Made by a program: the position numbers and the translations under genes. This document shows positions 1 through 12,676 of a DNA stretch of 64,000 nucleotides, one piece after another. A model generated the notes under the pieces. That model ran no database searches, had not been told where the DNA came from, and was given only the letters and a program-made list of their open reading frames with translations. The stretch covers positions 351,782 to 415,781 of the forward strand of contig NW_025825201.1 in NCBI RefSeq assembly GCF_002878395.1, written 5' to 3'. The stretch's first letter is position 1, and each line of letters begins with the position of its first letter. This DNA comes from Capsicum annuum. Its lineage: Eukaryota; Streptophyta; Magnoliopsida; Solanales; Solanaceae.

Positions 1-146
1 TCAATTAGATCAATCCAAGGGTCAAAACAATGAGTTAAAGATCTAAGTGAAATTAGCCTATGCTTAGCTCGTGTTTCTAGTTCATCGTATTAGATGTTGT
101 GTTGGTTTGAGCTTTAAATTATTATTTTTTATTATATATAATACTT
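1..146. other. AT-rich sequence, nothing recognised
   Basis: No reading frame, repeat or motif that I recognise. It ends in an A/T-only stretch just before the candidate LTR. Confidence 0.4.
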
Positions 147-1461
147 GGTGAATGTATTATGATGATATAAGGATATAAAAGCTTTAAATAAAGTAGGAAA
201 AACTCAAAAAGGCTCGGAATGGATCAACGAAGGTACAATACGCAGATTGATGCACTTTCGGACCCCTGGGATATCTTGGGCACATGCCGGCTGTAGGAGT
301 GGCCAATGGACGCATGAAAAACACCAATGGATTCATAATAGGCCCAAAACCATGTGGTGCATGTTTGTCCTAAAGGTGATTAGCCCGCGACTCGGGCTCA
401 TTTTGGTGATCCCTTACCTTAGAAAAATTTCTGAGAACAAATTCCAGTAGCTTAGGGAAATTTGGAGACGAAGCCTCACCTGGATCGGGACTCTACCCAA
501 GACGCTACCCCAACTAGTCCATGGCTGAATAACTAAAGGTTTTCTTGTCCAACACTGAAAGGGCTTTTTCCTATACTATAAATACATGTTGTATCATGTT
601 TTTACACATTTTTTAAGCATATTTTGGAGAGAAAAGGGCTGCTACAACTTCTTAATTAGGTTTTTATTACTTTTATTTAGTTCATTATGTTCTTAGTCAT
701 TCATTACTATTTTTTGATAACGATTATGACTATGTGTGGCTAAACGCCCTTTTTTGGGGTTGAAGCGAAGAACATGATAATTATTGCTATAGATTATGTT
801 TGTTTTCTTTGCTTATCAATATTGGTTGTTTGTTTATTATCTTTTTATCTATTTAAGGATTCGCGACCCTTAGAATACATCCATTGTCAACCTTGTCAAC
901 TTGGGAGAAGGAATAGGGCGATAGAACATGAGAATAAGCAGAGTATGGTTCTTGATTCTTTATAAAACAAGAAAATTGAATTAATATCTAGGACAGGGAG
1001 GTACTTATATACCTTACTTGATTCATATGTAGGATGATATTTGTTAATAAATTAAGTGAATTATTACGTCCCTACTCAATGATATAGGTGTAAGGTTCAA
1101 CTTAGGTAAAAGATTAGAGGTTGAGAAACCATAATCGTGCAATTAACCCTACGAATAAACAACTAAGATAAGCAAGCTAACAAATGAAATCCAATAGAAT
1201 AATCTGATTGTTCAGAGTGCTTCAACCCTGGGTATTCTTCTATTGATTTTTTCAAGATCTTTACTTTACCCACTTTACTTGGAATTTACAAACTCAATTA
1301 TCTTTTTTTGTTACTCTCGCATCAATTAAATCTAAAGTGAGAACTAAAATCAAATCATTGCCAAATCTAGTCCCTGTGGGATCGATAACTCAGCTGAATT
1401 TGAAGGTCACTATATTACTTGGTAGACCACGTACACTTGCGTGTGCGCTTAGGCCCTATCA
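147..1461 (+). mobile_element. Candidate solo LTR, Athila-like Ty3/gypsy
   Basis: The right end (about 1350-1461) has the pattern I associate with the U5 end of Athila-type LTRs: a 'tccctgtgggat' block, then 'accacgtacacttgcgtgtg', ending in ccctatca. A TATA-like box (actataaata) lies at 575-584. No primer binding site follows the end, so it is either a solo LTR or a fragment. TACTT precedes 147 and follows 1461, which could be a 5-bp target duplication, but the left end reads GG rather than TG, so that edge is a guess. The short reading frames inside are chance. Confidence 0.4.
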
Positions 1462-2549
1462 TACTTTATGCTCAATAATCTTCTTGAAATACTTCAATAA
1501 TTTCAGTCAAGATAATGAAATCAAAATTACAATATGAATCTTATGGATCAAAACATGAGCATACGAAATCTTGATGCACTAAAGCCTTTGAATCTCATGC
1601 TTTCTTTCATATAACTTGCAACATAATATCATGCTTAAATCTCAATTGAAAATCTTTAAATCAAGCATAAATCGAGGAGAACAAGTATGCACTATAACAC
1701 TTAAATAACTTTACAAATCCATAAACTTAGAACAAGATAAGTTGGGTATGAATCCTAATTGCAATATACGTAAATTCAACTTTAAAACTAGTTTTGGGCA
1801 CAAAGATAAAAGAGTATCCTTGTTCATAACCCTACATACCCTATTTGATAAATTGAATATGAAATATTGAACTTTGAATCTCTAACAGTGTTCTTGAATC
1901 TTATTCTTGAAGTTCTTGAACCCGGAAGCTTGGATTATTAACTTTCTTGGAGAAAATTTGGTGGAGTTCTTGGTGTTTTTGAAGGGGCTAGGGTTTTCTT
2001 ATAGAGAAAGAGATGATTATGATGTATCTAATGCTTTTGACGCTGAAATTAAGTGTTATAGATGGATTTGGGTATAGGGAAGTGACCAAAGTGTCCCTAG
2101 ACCCTTTAGGAACTGAAATAGCATATGAAAAAAATTTGTAACGTGATTGTCATCGCGTCGCATCGGGTCCCAACCACGTCGACTTACTTCCTCATACGAA
2201 AAAGGCCACAAATTTTTGCTCAAGTATCAGATTAAGGCACAAATGGTAGAGTTTAATTCAAGTATCTATAATTTTATGGGTCTTGAGATGCAAAATTCTA
2301 CATATATAAAAAGTTATACACGTTTAAAGCAGACCCTTGTAGAATTGAATACCAAACTTTGGACGAATCAAAGGCTCTAAGCTCAACTTTGTTCTAACTT
2401 ATTCTTATGATCATTTTTCACCTCGAAAGCACATCAAACATGAGGATAAAGATCATGAAACTTATATTCACATGGGAATCATTTGGATTTTAGCTTATAT
2501 ACGTAGGAACGACAGTTCAAAGACTAGCCCAAAAATTCGGGGTATTACA
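1462..2549 (-). mobile_element. Reverse-oriented gypsy LTR fragment
   Basis: The right edge reads ggggtattaca; on the minus strand this is TGTAATACCCC, a start commonly seen in Solanaceae gypsy LTRs. A GC-rich patch (cgcgtcgcatcggg, near 2154-2167) resembles the cgtcgcatcg-rich part of Tekay-like LTRs. No coding sequence is present. The left boundary is not visible, and assignment to Tekay/Del is inference. Confidence 0.4.
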
Positions 2550-2589
2550 AAAAGGCTACGGACATGATTTGATATGATATGACTTGCAA

Positions 2590-4109
2590 GTCTTATATTA
2601 AATACATATTTACATGTCACATTCATAATTTAGAAAAATGCATAAATTATTTTACTATCTTTTAGTATCATTTTTATAATTTTTAGGCATCTTTAGCATG
2701 TTACTGCATTTTTCATTCCTACACTAATAACTTAATTTTTAAGCATGTTAAAATATCAAATTTTAAGCATTTCAGCATGCTAATTTGTTGATCAACAATG
2801 TTATTTTTTTTCATATTAAGGCAATTTCAACTTGTTAGCATGAAATTTCTGCACTGTTTGCATAATTTTCAGCATGGTAAAATGTAAGATATTAGGCATT
2901 CTCAACATGTTAAACACTAGATTTATATACAACACTGTGTCCCTTAGCATGTTAATGTGATTTCCACATTTTGCTAGTTTCTTATACTCATTATTTTTAC
3001 GACATTTGCACAATAAATTCGTGAGCACAACTCCTTAACATATTTACCACACTCTTGACGTCCTCTTTTAATAATTTAAACACGAATCACAGTTATATTT
3101 TGTCACACTATCACTTGTTGAACATTTAGATATCATGCTCATAGGTTAATGACACAAAATAAATAATTATTTGTCTTTGCATGTTTATCACATTAATCAT
3201 CTTTAATAACCAAGGGTCTAACATGAGACATTACTTGCTACTTGACGTCCAATGTGTTATGCGTTTCGAGTCCTAGGCAACATAATTTTATTTTGTCTAG
3301 ACCACAAAACCAATATAGAAAAGTCCAATGCCTCTTGGGCGATGGACGATACGTATTGCTAAAGACGCTAGTTTTATCCTTGTCTTAGAACGCCTTTAGA
3401 GTTAACAACCAGCCTAGGTGTGGTAGGATGGGTAGTCATTTGGAAGTGATGATCTCCAACCGACATTTAAGGTAAGACGTATGACTTGTCTAAGAGTTCA
3501 TATAGTGGGTCGGATGATGATTAAACATGTTGGGGTTCTGATCCGAATGAGACAACAAATATTTCTTTGTTTGATTTGACGGATTCTTTTTATTCTTTTA
3601 TTTACTTTACATGCTTATTCATCTGGGGTAGTTAGTTTATTATATAAGCAGTCCCCTTTGTTGTAAATTATGTCATTTCTTTCTCCTCGCTTGTCTCATT
3701 ACATGTTTTTAGTGATTTTATCACTTAGATAATTAATAATTAGAAGTAATAAAAATAGTGTGTTTGTTTATTAATTATTTTATAACTTAGTTAAATATTA
3801 AATTAATAATAAAATAAGAGACCTTATTTGATCACATAGAATCCCCATGTAAAGTACGAATTCGGCCGGAAACCACCTTTGTGGACCTCGAAAGGTACAT
3901 AACACCTTTCTTTCGAGGTAATTTGAACCTTTATCAAAATCTCTGGTGAACTAAGACAAAACAACAAAATAGATTCAAAATAGCCTAGATCGGTGTCCTA
4001 ACGCACCTTAATTCGTTAGGTGGCGATTCTTCATACTCCTCATCAAAATAATCCCAAAAAGAGTGATCACGTCGAATTCCTCTTTACGCGAGGAAAATGG
4101 AACGCGACT
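2590..4109 (+). mobile_element. LTR0: 5' LTR of element A, truncated and internally deleted
   Basis: 2590-2687 aligns with 27338-27438 of LTR3, and 2715-4109 aligns with 29914-31391. About 2.5 kb present in LTR3, including its promoter and CT-rich part, is missing between. The canonical TGTTGACACC start is also gone. The 3' end reads gcgact where the others read gcgaca, and it is followed directly by the PBS. Without a promoter this LTR could not drive transcription. Confidence 0.75.
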
Positions 4110-4388
4110 CAATAGCGACTCCACTGGGGATCTTAGGTTATAACCATCACGAGTTTGTGTTTTGTATGGAATTATGCTACTTTCTTTGCCTTATTGCTCT
4201 ATAATTACTTTACCCCCTTTTTCCTTTTATCTCATGATTAATTTATACACGATAGTTCCTTCTCCTTTTTCCTTTTATGTGTTATTCATATTCCTCCATG
4301 TCTACTTTTTTTATTGTTTATGCGTCTTAATGTTTATTTTTATATTGCTAAAGCATGCTATGGTATGTACCTATGTGCTATGTGTTAC
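4110..4388 (+). other. Primer binding site and first part of leader of element A
   Basis: Just after LTR0 comes 'agcgactccactgggga' (4114-4130). This is the type of primer site found after Tat/Ogre-lineage LTRs, reported as matching tRNA-Arg; I have not verified the tRNA. The following 250 bases match the B leader (about 9110-9451), ending in 'gctatgtgttac', where LTR1 of element B begins. The short open frame at 4162-4407 runs across this junction and is chance. Confidence 0.7.
4384..4388 (+). repeat. Left target-site duplication of element B (GTTAC)
   Basis: GTTAC directly precedes LTR1. The right-hand copy at 21635-21639 is ATTAC (4 of 5 identical). The uninterrupted leader of element B has GTTAC at the equivalent place (9447-9451). 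Confidence 0.65.
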
Positions 4389-4689
4389 TATTGATAGGCA
4401 ATTTTGACCTCCAGATATCAGTTTTAGGCTACTATTTTTATCAAATTATTTAATTTTAATTATCAATATTTTTACACATCATTTTTTTATGTTTAATACG
4501 TACTGACGTATCGCATTCATAATTAAGAAAAATGCATAAATTATTTTATTATCTTTTAGCATCATTTTATAATTTTTAAATACAATATTTTATGCAATTT
4601 TATTAAATTATTTTTCATGTAATTATGTACACTCACATTATTTTTAAAACACATTGTCTAGTTTATCATTATTTAATACTATTTATTTA

Positions 4690-4805
4690 TATTTTTATTT
4701 TTATTTATTATTATTAACATCATTATTATATATGTTATTATTTATTATTTATTATTTATCATTATATTTTATTATTTAATTATTATTATTATTATTATTA
4801 CATAT
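4690..4805. repeat. ATT-rich simple repeat in LTR1
   Basis: Imperfect runs of tta/att. LTR2 has the equivalent at about 17310-17395, and LTR3 has a longer one at 27541-27790. Confidence 0.8.
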
Positions 4806-5019
4806 TATTATGTCTACTTTAATTTAAATAACAGCCTATTTTTTAAATCAATTTATCTAATTTATTTATCTTATAACTTAATTTTTACCTTATCTATTAC
4901 AAATCTAGCCAATTTGCATTTTATTCATGTCAGTTTTAGCAATATTTACATCAATTTTAGCCTAATCTATTATGATCCTAGTCACATTTTTAATTTCACA
5001 TAAGCTTAAATGCTAGTCA

Positions 5020-5540
5020 TTGACCAAGATTGATCTAACGACTGAGATTAAATCCCATTTACCTTCCTTTTACACAATCAAAACCAAACCTAACCCTAAT
5101 TTTTCATTCCCATCAGCCTCTACCTCCTTCTCTTATCCGTCTCTCTCTCCCTGTCCCCATAAACTTCTCTCTCTTCTCCCTCCAAAAAAATCAGCCCCAA
5201 CGCCGTCAAACAACAGGCAGCGACCATCCCGCTCTGACGTCGTTCCTCCGTTCACCATTAACGCCGCCACGAGCCACCGCCGCCTCAACCACCAGAGAAA
5301 GTTTTTTCTTCAGCAAAACAGCAATGACGAGCGACGAAAGCTCCCCCCTCCCCGCATCCCGCCGTCCGCCAGCGCCGCTCGAACATCACCACAAGACCCC
5401 CCAGCTCTCCAACCTTCTCTGCGAACCAACCGTCGCCGCCCCAGGTCATCTCCGTTGTCCACCCGCCACCAACCTTCTTCGCACCGCTGACCCATTTTTG
5501 AAAAAAAAAATGGGCTCTCAATTACCCATCCACAGGTTTG
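5020..5540 (+). promoter_or_regulatory. Telo-box-like motif and CT-rich, 5'UTR-like pocket in LTR1
   Basis: Around 5020-5055, 'gattgatctaacgactgag' resembles a short block common upstream of plant genes. Next is a telo-box-like 'aacctaaccctaat' (5087-5100). A long CT-rich tract with ctctctccctgtcccc then runs into GC-rich sequence near 5200-5480. The layout looks like a plant promoter plus 5' leader. The 156-residue open frame across it is low in complexity (S, P, R rich) and is not preserved in the other LTRs. Whether this is a second start site or captured host sequence is inference. Confidence 0.45.
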
Positions 5541-6479
5541 CTTACATGTTGAAGTTGCATGTCAGATTAATCCTATCCTCTTCTTTTATTTTCTTTAACA
5601 AAGTTTAAGGTTTAAAACTGACGGAGTCTGATTGATGTTTTGGTGCAATTCTTTATAATTCGTTATTGACTACTTGTTTAGATTGTCATGTCTAATAAAC
5701 CCTAATTTCTATCAATTTTGGCAATAGAATTAATTTAGCATATATCATGTCTTGACACTTCGTCATAATTCCTACATAGTGAGATGGACTGTTGATGTGT
5801 TGATGCGAATTGGGTTATTGTTGAAGGGATAATTACATTACTAATTTTTACTTTTGCCTTACACTAACACTTTGTTATTTTCTCTCATATTTGGTTGATG
5901 AGATTTCATGCCGTAAATAGATTTTCACTAATTGGAGATTCTCTTACTTGGTATGATGTTAATTGATTCAGTTTCGTTGTTGAAATTGGGACAACTTTTC
6001 CTTTCTTTTAAGTCATTTTTAGTAAATATTACTTGAATATCTATAACTTGTATATGAATGAGAATATGTTTATCGATTGGTTTGTTGTATTTATTTTTTT
6101 AAAACAAAATAATGGCATCATGGTTACATATTTATGACAGAAATTTTCTGTGGGAGATTTCTTATTTTTCTTTACATATACTTGACAGATTGTGCCTATA
6201 CATTTATGGTAACTTAACATATTTTGCTCCTCTTGGGGATTCAATCCACGGATTTGAATTTTTCTTGAATATTTTTTTACCTTTTTTACTTTTTCCTTTG
6301 ATTGATTGGATCACTTATTTAAAGGAAAAAGTTTTCTTAACCAACCAATTAGCATATTTATCGCCCACTCAATTGATTAACTTACTGAATGATTTTACAG
6401 AATATTTTATTTTCCTTTCATATCGACACTGATTAATTTTATTACCTACTCCTCACCTTTTACTTCTCTACTCTCCCAC

Positions 6480-6487
6480 TATATAAC
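6480..6487 (+). promoter_or_regulatory. TATA box in LTR1
   Basis: tatataac within 'ctcccactatataaccaact'. The block is kept in LTR2 (19063) and LTR3 (29286) while the surrounding sequence differs more, which supports it as the LTR core promoter. Transcription would start some 30 bases downstream. Confidence 0.55.
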
Positions 6488-7129
6488 CAACTCTTCTTTT
6501 CCATTAACAGATAAGTTCCATTACTCTACTAACAAAAATCATTGATTATTTTAATACAAAAGCAATTAGATATTCTTCTTTAGTTTTCTGGGAGGCTTAG
6601 TGGGATCCCCGCATAGTATTCTAAAAAATGTTCGTCTTTATTATTTCAATTATTTCTTATTATTGCTCACTTGTAAGTACCTAAAACTATGCAATTTAAT
6701 TATCTATATACTCATTGGATACTATAACGTGTTAGAAAGCATGTTCATAGGAACTCTTCTATGGTGTTTATCATGTCATTGTTTAATCATTTGTGTATAA
6801 AATCATGCTATGGTATCTTAGTTTGCCTCTGTGTTTGCCATGTTGTTACTTTACGTTTGATAGGTCATGATTATTAAAGAGTCGCCAGAACTTGAAAGGG
6901 GTCGTTTACTTCAACTTCTTCTCTTTACTAGCTTCATAGCTTCTTATTATTTCATTTGTACTGTATAAACATTGTTCTTATTGTAATGATAATATTTGGG
7001 GACTACTTCGGGGATGGGAATCTATGTGCTCTATGAATAGTGTAGATAGACACAAAATTAGGTTTTACGTGCGTTACATGCTACATGAATCATATAGAAG
7101 AATATTTATCTAATTTGTTTGAAATATTG

Positions 7130-7960
7130 CTTAAGATTCTCTTAATACCCGACATGTTAAAATAAAATATAAGCAAGCTAACACTTCAGACGTATTCACA
7201 TTGATGTTCAGGCATGACCATATTTTTGTATGTTGGCCTACATTAAATTTCTGCGTGTTAAAAACTATAACTTATTAAGCATAATCGCATGTTTGGTATG
7301 TGGGCATAATTTTGATATATTAAAACAAATTTGAGCATGTCATGTCTTCTAGCATGTCTAACATTAAAATAATCTGGTCAACGTATTTTTAACACGTTAA
7401 TAAACTTACATTATGTTAAAGAGTTTATTTAAACATGTGTTAGCATATTCACATTAACGTCCTGCATGCCCCTATATGTTTATTCACTTCCTACATTAAA
7501 AACTACAATTTCAGCATAATAAATCAGTCTCAGCATGTTAATGGAATTTTCAGCACCATAAATTGATTTTTGGTATGTTGGACTTAATTCCTGGTATATT
7601 AAATCAAAATTCCTGGTATATTAAATCAAATTGCAGCATCATTAAAACAAACTCTCTGCACATTTTAAATATTTTCTTCACATTCATAACATCTTTCCGG
7701 CACATTTTAATATATATCTTGCATATTATAAAATGTTCTGCATATTAAATCTGTTACTGCATATTTGAAATAATTTCATCACTTCCAAAACCTATTTTTG
7801 CATGTTTACATAATTTCAGCATTGCTAGAACGTATATCTACACAATTTCTACGTATTAAAACTATTTTCAGCATGTTAGTATTGAAAGTTAGATATGTTT
7901 ACATTAATTCCTGCACTATTAACATATCTCAGCATGTTAAACACTAGGCATGTTAATGCA
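7130..7960 (+). repeat. Degenerate gcatgtta/tgcatatt repeat zone in LTR1
   Basis: Variants of 'agcatgttaa' and 'ctgcatattaaa' recur about every 25-40 bases among short AT-rich fillers. Matching zones lie in LTR0 (2690-2960), LTR2 (19730-20530) and LTR3 (29935-30160). Copies are too diverged for a strict period. Confidence 0.6.
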
Positions 7961-9084
7961 TTTCAATAGTTTTGTTTCTTATTTTATGGCTCTTGGTCCA
8001 CATTTACTACACTTTGGACACCCTCTTTCCACAATTTGACGATGTGCTGTTACATACACGAATCACAGTTGTCTTTTTCACACTATCAATTGTTGAACAC
8101 TTAGATTTCATGCCTATAGTTTAATAATGTCTAAATAAGCTAATTATTTGTCTATGCATGTTAATCACATTAACGAACGTTAGTTAACCAAGTGGCTAAC
8201 TTGGGACAATTATGTGCTACTTGCAGTCCAACGTTTTACACACTTTGAGTCCTAGGCAACATAATTTTCTTTTCATCAAGAACACAAATCCAAAAATAGT
8301 AAAGTCCGATTCCTCTTGGATGATAGGTGGGACGTTAAGTATTACTAAAACGTTAGTTTTATCCTTGTCATAGAACGCCCTTAGACTTGACATCAAGCCT
8401 AGGTGGGGTGGGACAGGTAGTCATTCGGAAATGATGATCCCAACAAAATATTAACGGTGAGGCTAATAAAATTATTACTTGTCTAAGAGTTCGGCCCTTT
8501 GTTCGGATGATGATTAACAAGTTGGGTTTCTGATCCGATAAAACCAAAATATTTCTTTGTTTAACTTGGATGATTTCTTTTTTAGTCTTTTTATTTACTT
8601 TATATGTTTATTTGGGGTAGTTAGTTTATGTGATAAGCAATCCTTGTTATAATTGTTTTCCTTCTTTGTTTTTGCTTATCTTATTATATGTTTTATCACT
8701 TAGATAATTAATAATTAGAAATAATAAAATAATGTTCTATTCATTAATTATTTTATCACTTAGTCATACATCAAATTAATAATAAAACAAGAGATCTTAT
8801 TTTATCACATAGAATCTCCACTTAAAGTATGAATTCGGCCGGGAACCACCTTTGTGGACCTTGAAAGGTGTCTGACACCTTCTTTTTGAGGTAATTTGAA
8901 TCCTTACCCAAACTCTGGTAAACTAAGACAAAACAACAAAAATTAGTTCGTAGTAGCCTAGACCGGTGCCCTAACGCACCTTAATTCGTTAGGTGGCGAC
9001 TCTTCACACCCTACCCTCAAACATTTCAAAAAGAGTTTGCACGTCGAATCTCGCTTTCTACGAGGAAAATGGGATACGACAGAA

Positions 9085-9103
9085 TGACGACTCTACTAGG
9101 GAT
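9085..9103 (+). other. Primer binding site of element B
   Basis: 'tgacgactctactagggat' lies three bases after the LTR1 end (cgaca). It is a mutated form of the site at 4114. Tat/Ogre elements use a tRNA-Arg-type primer; this identity is remembered, not computed. Confidence 0.65.
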
Positions 9104-10358
9104 TTTAGGTTCTAACCATTACGAATTTATGCTTTATGTGGGATTCTTTTTATTTGTTTTTATGTTTTATTATAATGTTTAATTTTGACATGCATTTTCC
9201 TTTCATTGTTTCTTCATATCATGATTTATCTATCTCTTCTCCTTCTCTATTTTTATATTCATGTGTCCCCATGTCTACTTTCCTTTTGCGGGTAATTAAT
9301 TTATACATGTTAGTTCCCCCTTCTTTTCCCTTTTTACATGTTATTCGTACTTCTCCATGCCTACTTTTCTCTTTTATTGGTTATGTGATTTAGTGTTTAT
9401 TTTCATATTGCTAAAGCATGCTATTGTATGTTGCTATGTGCTACGTGTTACTTCTTTTATAATTGGTATTCTACTCATGCTCTCCTCCATTTGGAAACGT
9501 CTTTTGTTTTCTTTTTACGAATGGTTGCGTGAATATACGGACGTTCTTTCCCAAACACCCTTTGGGACATGCCTTGTGGATCGGTCGATCAGCAATGCAT
9601 TGACAGTCACAAGCTTTCCCACTCTCGAGTCGTCCACTCGAGGGAACCATGTCATAAACCCACTCTTGTCCTTTAGGTCCTGGCTATATATTTCTTTTAT
9701 TAAGGAATTTGCATCTCATTCAACATAGGATGTCTTGGCATCCTTGACGCATTGAATGTTAGTCTCATTCAAAGTCCAAAGACGTTCACAACCTCAAAGG
9801 GACTCACAATTATTTGCTATTTGTTGCATTTCTATGAATGTATTATCTATCTTGTTGTTTCGTTATTGTCCTAGTCATTCCTTGCTCTTAGTGTCCCTCA
9901 CTTTAGAGCTCTTTACTCTTAATATTCTTGTCATGTTAAGTCTCTACAATACATTCTTAGGACCTATTCAAAACTTTCCTTCAATTTATCCTCCTGACTC
10001 ATCCATTAGTATATTGATCATCTCTAGGCTCAACTCTTACTTTGATAAAATTTTTAGTCTTATTAACAATCTCTTAGTGTAACTTATCATTTTAGGATAT
10101 CCTCTTCCTAACATTTCCAACGTTTACATACTAGTGTCCTACCATGATTCTCAGACATTAATATCATTATATTTTTGTCGTACTTTAGCTTTCATAATCT
10201 TTGAGTTACATAGAGCTCTCATAACTTCTATTCACTCTGAATGAGCATAACTCACTATTTTCAAATAAGTAGAATATTCATTCTAGACTCCTCTGCGTAC
10301 CCTTTGTTTCTAATCATAAATCCTTTCTTCTATGGTTGACTAAAGTTAAATATCAGAA
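9104..10358 (+). other. Untranslated leader of element B
   Basis: A 1.25 kb CT-rich leader with no convincing frame; open stretches at 9136-9728 are not conserved against the A leader (21635-22521). Both leaders share a short self-complementary block here ('tctcgagtcgtccactcgag' near 9623-9642) and the words 'tgcattgacagtcacaagc' / 'tacatcgacagtcacaagc'. A long structured leader would fit a packaging signal (inference). Confidence 0.55.
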
Positions 10359-11602
10359 ATGGACAGTCAAGCGATGCTTATCAATCTTGTCAATAGCAAA
10401 GCTGAGAATGAGGGCTTGGGTCCGCATCCAAACAGTGTTATTTCAAGCGCCATAAGGATAGAAGGAAAAATAGAGAGAATTAGGGGGATAATAACTAATC
10501 TCCGAGGTTCAGTTGAAATGACACCAGATTTTCCAAAGCCACTATCCGAAGCTGACTTTATTGCCCCCATCTACACTATGTTGTCTCCTATATCAACGAC
10601 CTCACCCACGCCTGATTGTGGGTCACAAGTGTCTTCAAGTCGGTATTCAGTTGCACTTCTGAAAGCTCTTAATGGGTTGACAACCATGCATAAAGGGAAG
10701 GAAACGAGGGGATGAGTTTCTAATCATATGGTGGGGCCATCTCAACAACTTGAGATGAATAAGTCGACTAAAGCTAAAGAATTGAGTACTTGAACTTTCC
10801 ATTATATGATGGGTCAGGAAACCCTCATTCCTATTTGGAGGCATACCTTGATGAACTAGAAGTTATAGGACAAAGCGATGGTCTTAAGAAAAAGATCTTC
10901 ATCAGCTCACTTACTGGTCCTGCGTTGATGTGGTACACCAAAAAAGATTCTAGCAAGCGGATCTCTTGGGAAGATTTGGCAATTGACTTTATTAGGCAAT
11001 TAGACAACGAGCTTAAGAGAAAGCCTATAGCCGAGATTGATTTGGTTGAATCACAGTTCAGATACAAAGGAAAGACAATCATTAATGGGACATCAAAACT
11101 TACAAAGTTTGAAGTAATCATACCCCAACCTCAACTAATATGGTACCAAGCTCCAGAAATTATGCCATCATCCAACATGTTCAAGCCTATTATCCTCAAT
11201 CCTTTACAAAACCTCCTCCATAAACTATTTGGTACTCACCTCCATTTATTGCTATAACATCAAACAACCTTCCAATGTCTTACCAAAAAACCACTAACAA
11301 ATCAACAATCCACCAAACATCAACATGAGATCTAGAAAAATCCACCAAAATAATACACTCCTCTAGGCGAATCCATAGAACAGTTGTATGAACGACTCAA
11401 GGTGGAAGGCTATATCACGCCCATTGCTGCCGTACCTTATGATCCTAAGTCTCGATGTTATCGTCCTGACCAAATTTACACCCATCACTCTGGGATGAGA
11501 GGACATCCTACTAACGCGTACTTTACTTTGAAGAACATGATCCAAAAGTTGATCGACACTAAAATGATAAACATGATGGGGATAAATTCTAAAGATGATT
11601 GA
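10359..11602 (+). pseudogene. gag1 of element B (Tat-lineage capsid region, broken)
   Basis: The start at 10359 (MDSQAMLINLVNSKAENEG) matches the start of gag1 in element A (22522, MASQARLIN). A stop at 10713 and a frameshift separate this part from 10790-11257, which carries the capsid-like block: NFPLYDGSGNPHSYLEAYLD, then IFISSLTGPALMWYTK. After another break, 11384-11602 carries LYERLKVEGYITPI and a knuckle-like YTHHSGMRGH in which the usual first and last cysteines are gone. Gag proteins of this lineage build the particle. The middle of a normal Tat gag seems to be missing here and in A alike, so the shortening is older than both insertions. Confidence 0.7.
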
Positions 11603-12676
11603 TCTCTCAAGATTGGCGGGCACTTATTGACACTGGTGAAGAAGATCATATTGATTCTCTGCTCCAGACTTCCAAACATTTGAAATTCCTTTAAGTTTTA
11701 CAATTTGCAGTTTCTTTTATGTTTTCTTCCTAATGTAATTTGAACTATGATCAACCTGATTCCCTTGTGGATATGTAGGCGCTCATTTAATGAGTTCGGT
11801 ATCACCATGATAAAACTTTCTTTTCCCCTGCTTTATCATTTTCCAGTTTGGAGTTGGATGAATCGACAATAAGATGTAAATCAACAAATCTGATGTTCAA
11901 TAAAAGTCAACCTTGTTCCTTCCCTATATTTTCATCTTCCTTACAATTGCAATTGAAAATTCGTCATCACGTTACATCACTATCTTGTTTCGTGCATTAG
12001 GAGCTCAAATCTTTACGCCTAGGACAATTATTAAGCCCTAGTCTTCATCCTAAGATGCCTTTGTTTTATGTTTATTATGTTTTGAACTTATATATGCTAT
12101 GTGATAACTTTCATTTGGTCTTGTTTATTTCATTTTAAGGTTGTCTAGCATTTGAACATCAAACTCAAGTGACAGTCTGTAAAATGATAAATACGCTCAA
12201 CATCCAAAAAGTTTTTACTCCTCCTTCTCACGAACTACGTTAGACCTGACTTCCATTTGGATATTTAGGCAGTCCACTTTGGGTCTGGTCTTAATCTAAC
12301 AAAACATTTTCTTTTCCTTTCTTTCAATTACACTTCCAAAATGTTGGGCTAATAAGCCCAACTCCTGAGCATATTAAGGGCAGATTACGTCTATGATATT
12401 CAAATGTAGGACAACCATTTCTCTTGAACTAATGTTTTCTTTGAGTGGTACAGGAACCTAAGGTTCCACCCATTATAGAACGTTTTATTAACATGTTTAT
12501 TCTTTCCCTATATGTTCATTTTACCTTACTAACTTGATTCTTTTTTTATTTTATTTTTAATTATTTTTTTTTTCTCCCACACCCCAAGGATTGATTCGTG
12601 CATTCTCTTGCCCATTACACCAACTGAAAAAGGGCTCAATCTCCTTCTCTTAAGGCCCGGTTATCAAGACAAAGAA
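11603..12676 (+). other. Spacer between gag1 and gag2 of element B
   Basis: Non-coding. It carries two copies of a block reading 'tgaactatgatcaacctgat' ... 'ggatatgtaggcgc' (11739-11782) and 'cgaactacgttagacctgac' ... 'ggatatttaggcag' (12231-12272). The second copy is missing from element A. The same block follows gag2 (14490). It therefore looks like a 3' module that once ended each gag unit. Confidence 0.6.

Larger units (their letters stand above)
4389..9081 (+). mobile_element. LTR1: 5' LTR of element B (4.7 kb)
   Basis: It starts TATTGATAGGCAATTTTGAC, a mutated version of the TGTTGACACCCAATTTTGAC start of LTR2 and LTR3, and ends gatacgaca. In order it contains AT-rich sequence with ATT repeats (4690-4805), a CT-rich gene-like pocket (5020-5540), a TATA box (6480), a zone of degenerate gcatgtta repeats (7130-7960), and a GC-richer end with a 'ccctaacgcaccttaattcg' block (about 8969) that is well conserved in all four LTRs. 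Confidence 0.8.

Noticed and set aside
5020..5608. Open frames of 156 and 94 residues in LTR1
   Set aside because: S/P/R-rich, overlapping in two frames and on both strands, and not preserved in LTR2 or LTR3; they come from the CT-rich LTR pocket.
6112..6432. Hydrophobic 106-residue frame with a counterpart in LTR2 (18697-19017)
   Set aside because: Shared only because the LTRs are homologous; most differences change the amino acid and LTR3 lacks it, so there is no sign of protein-level constraint.
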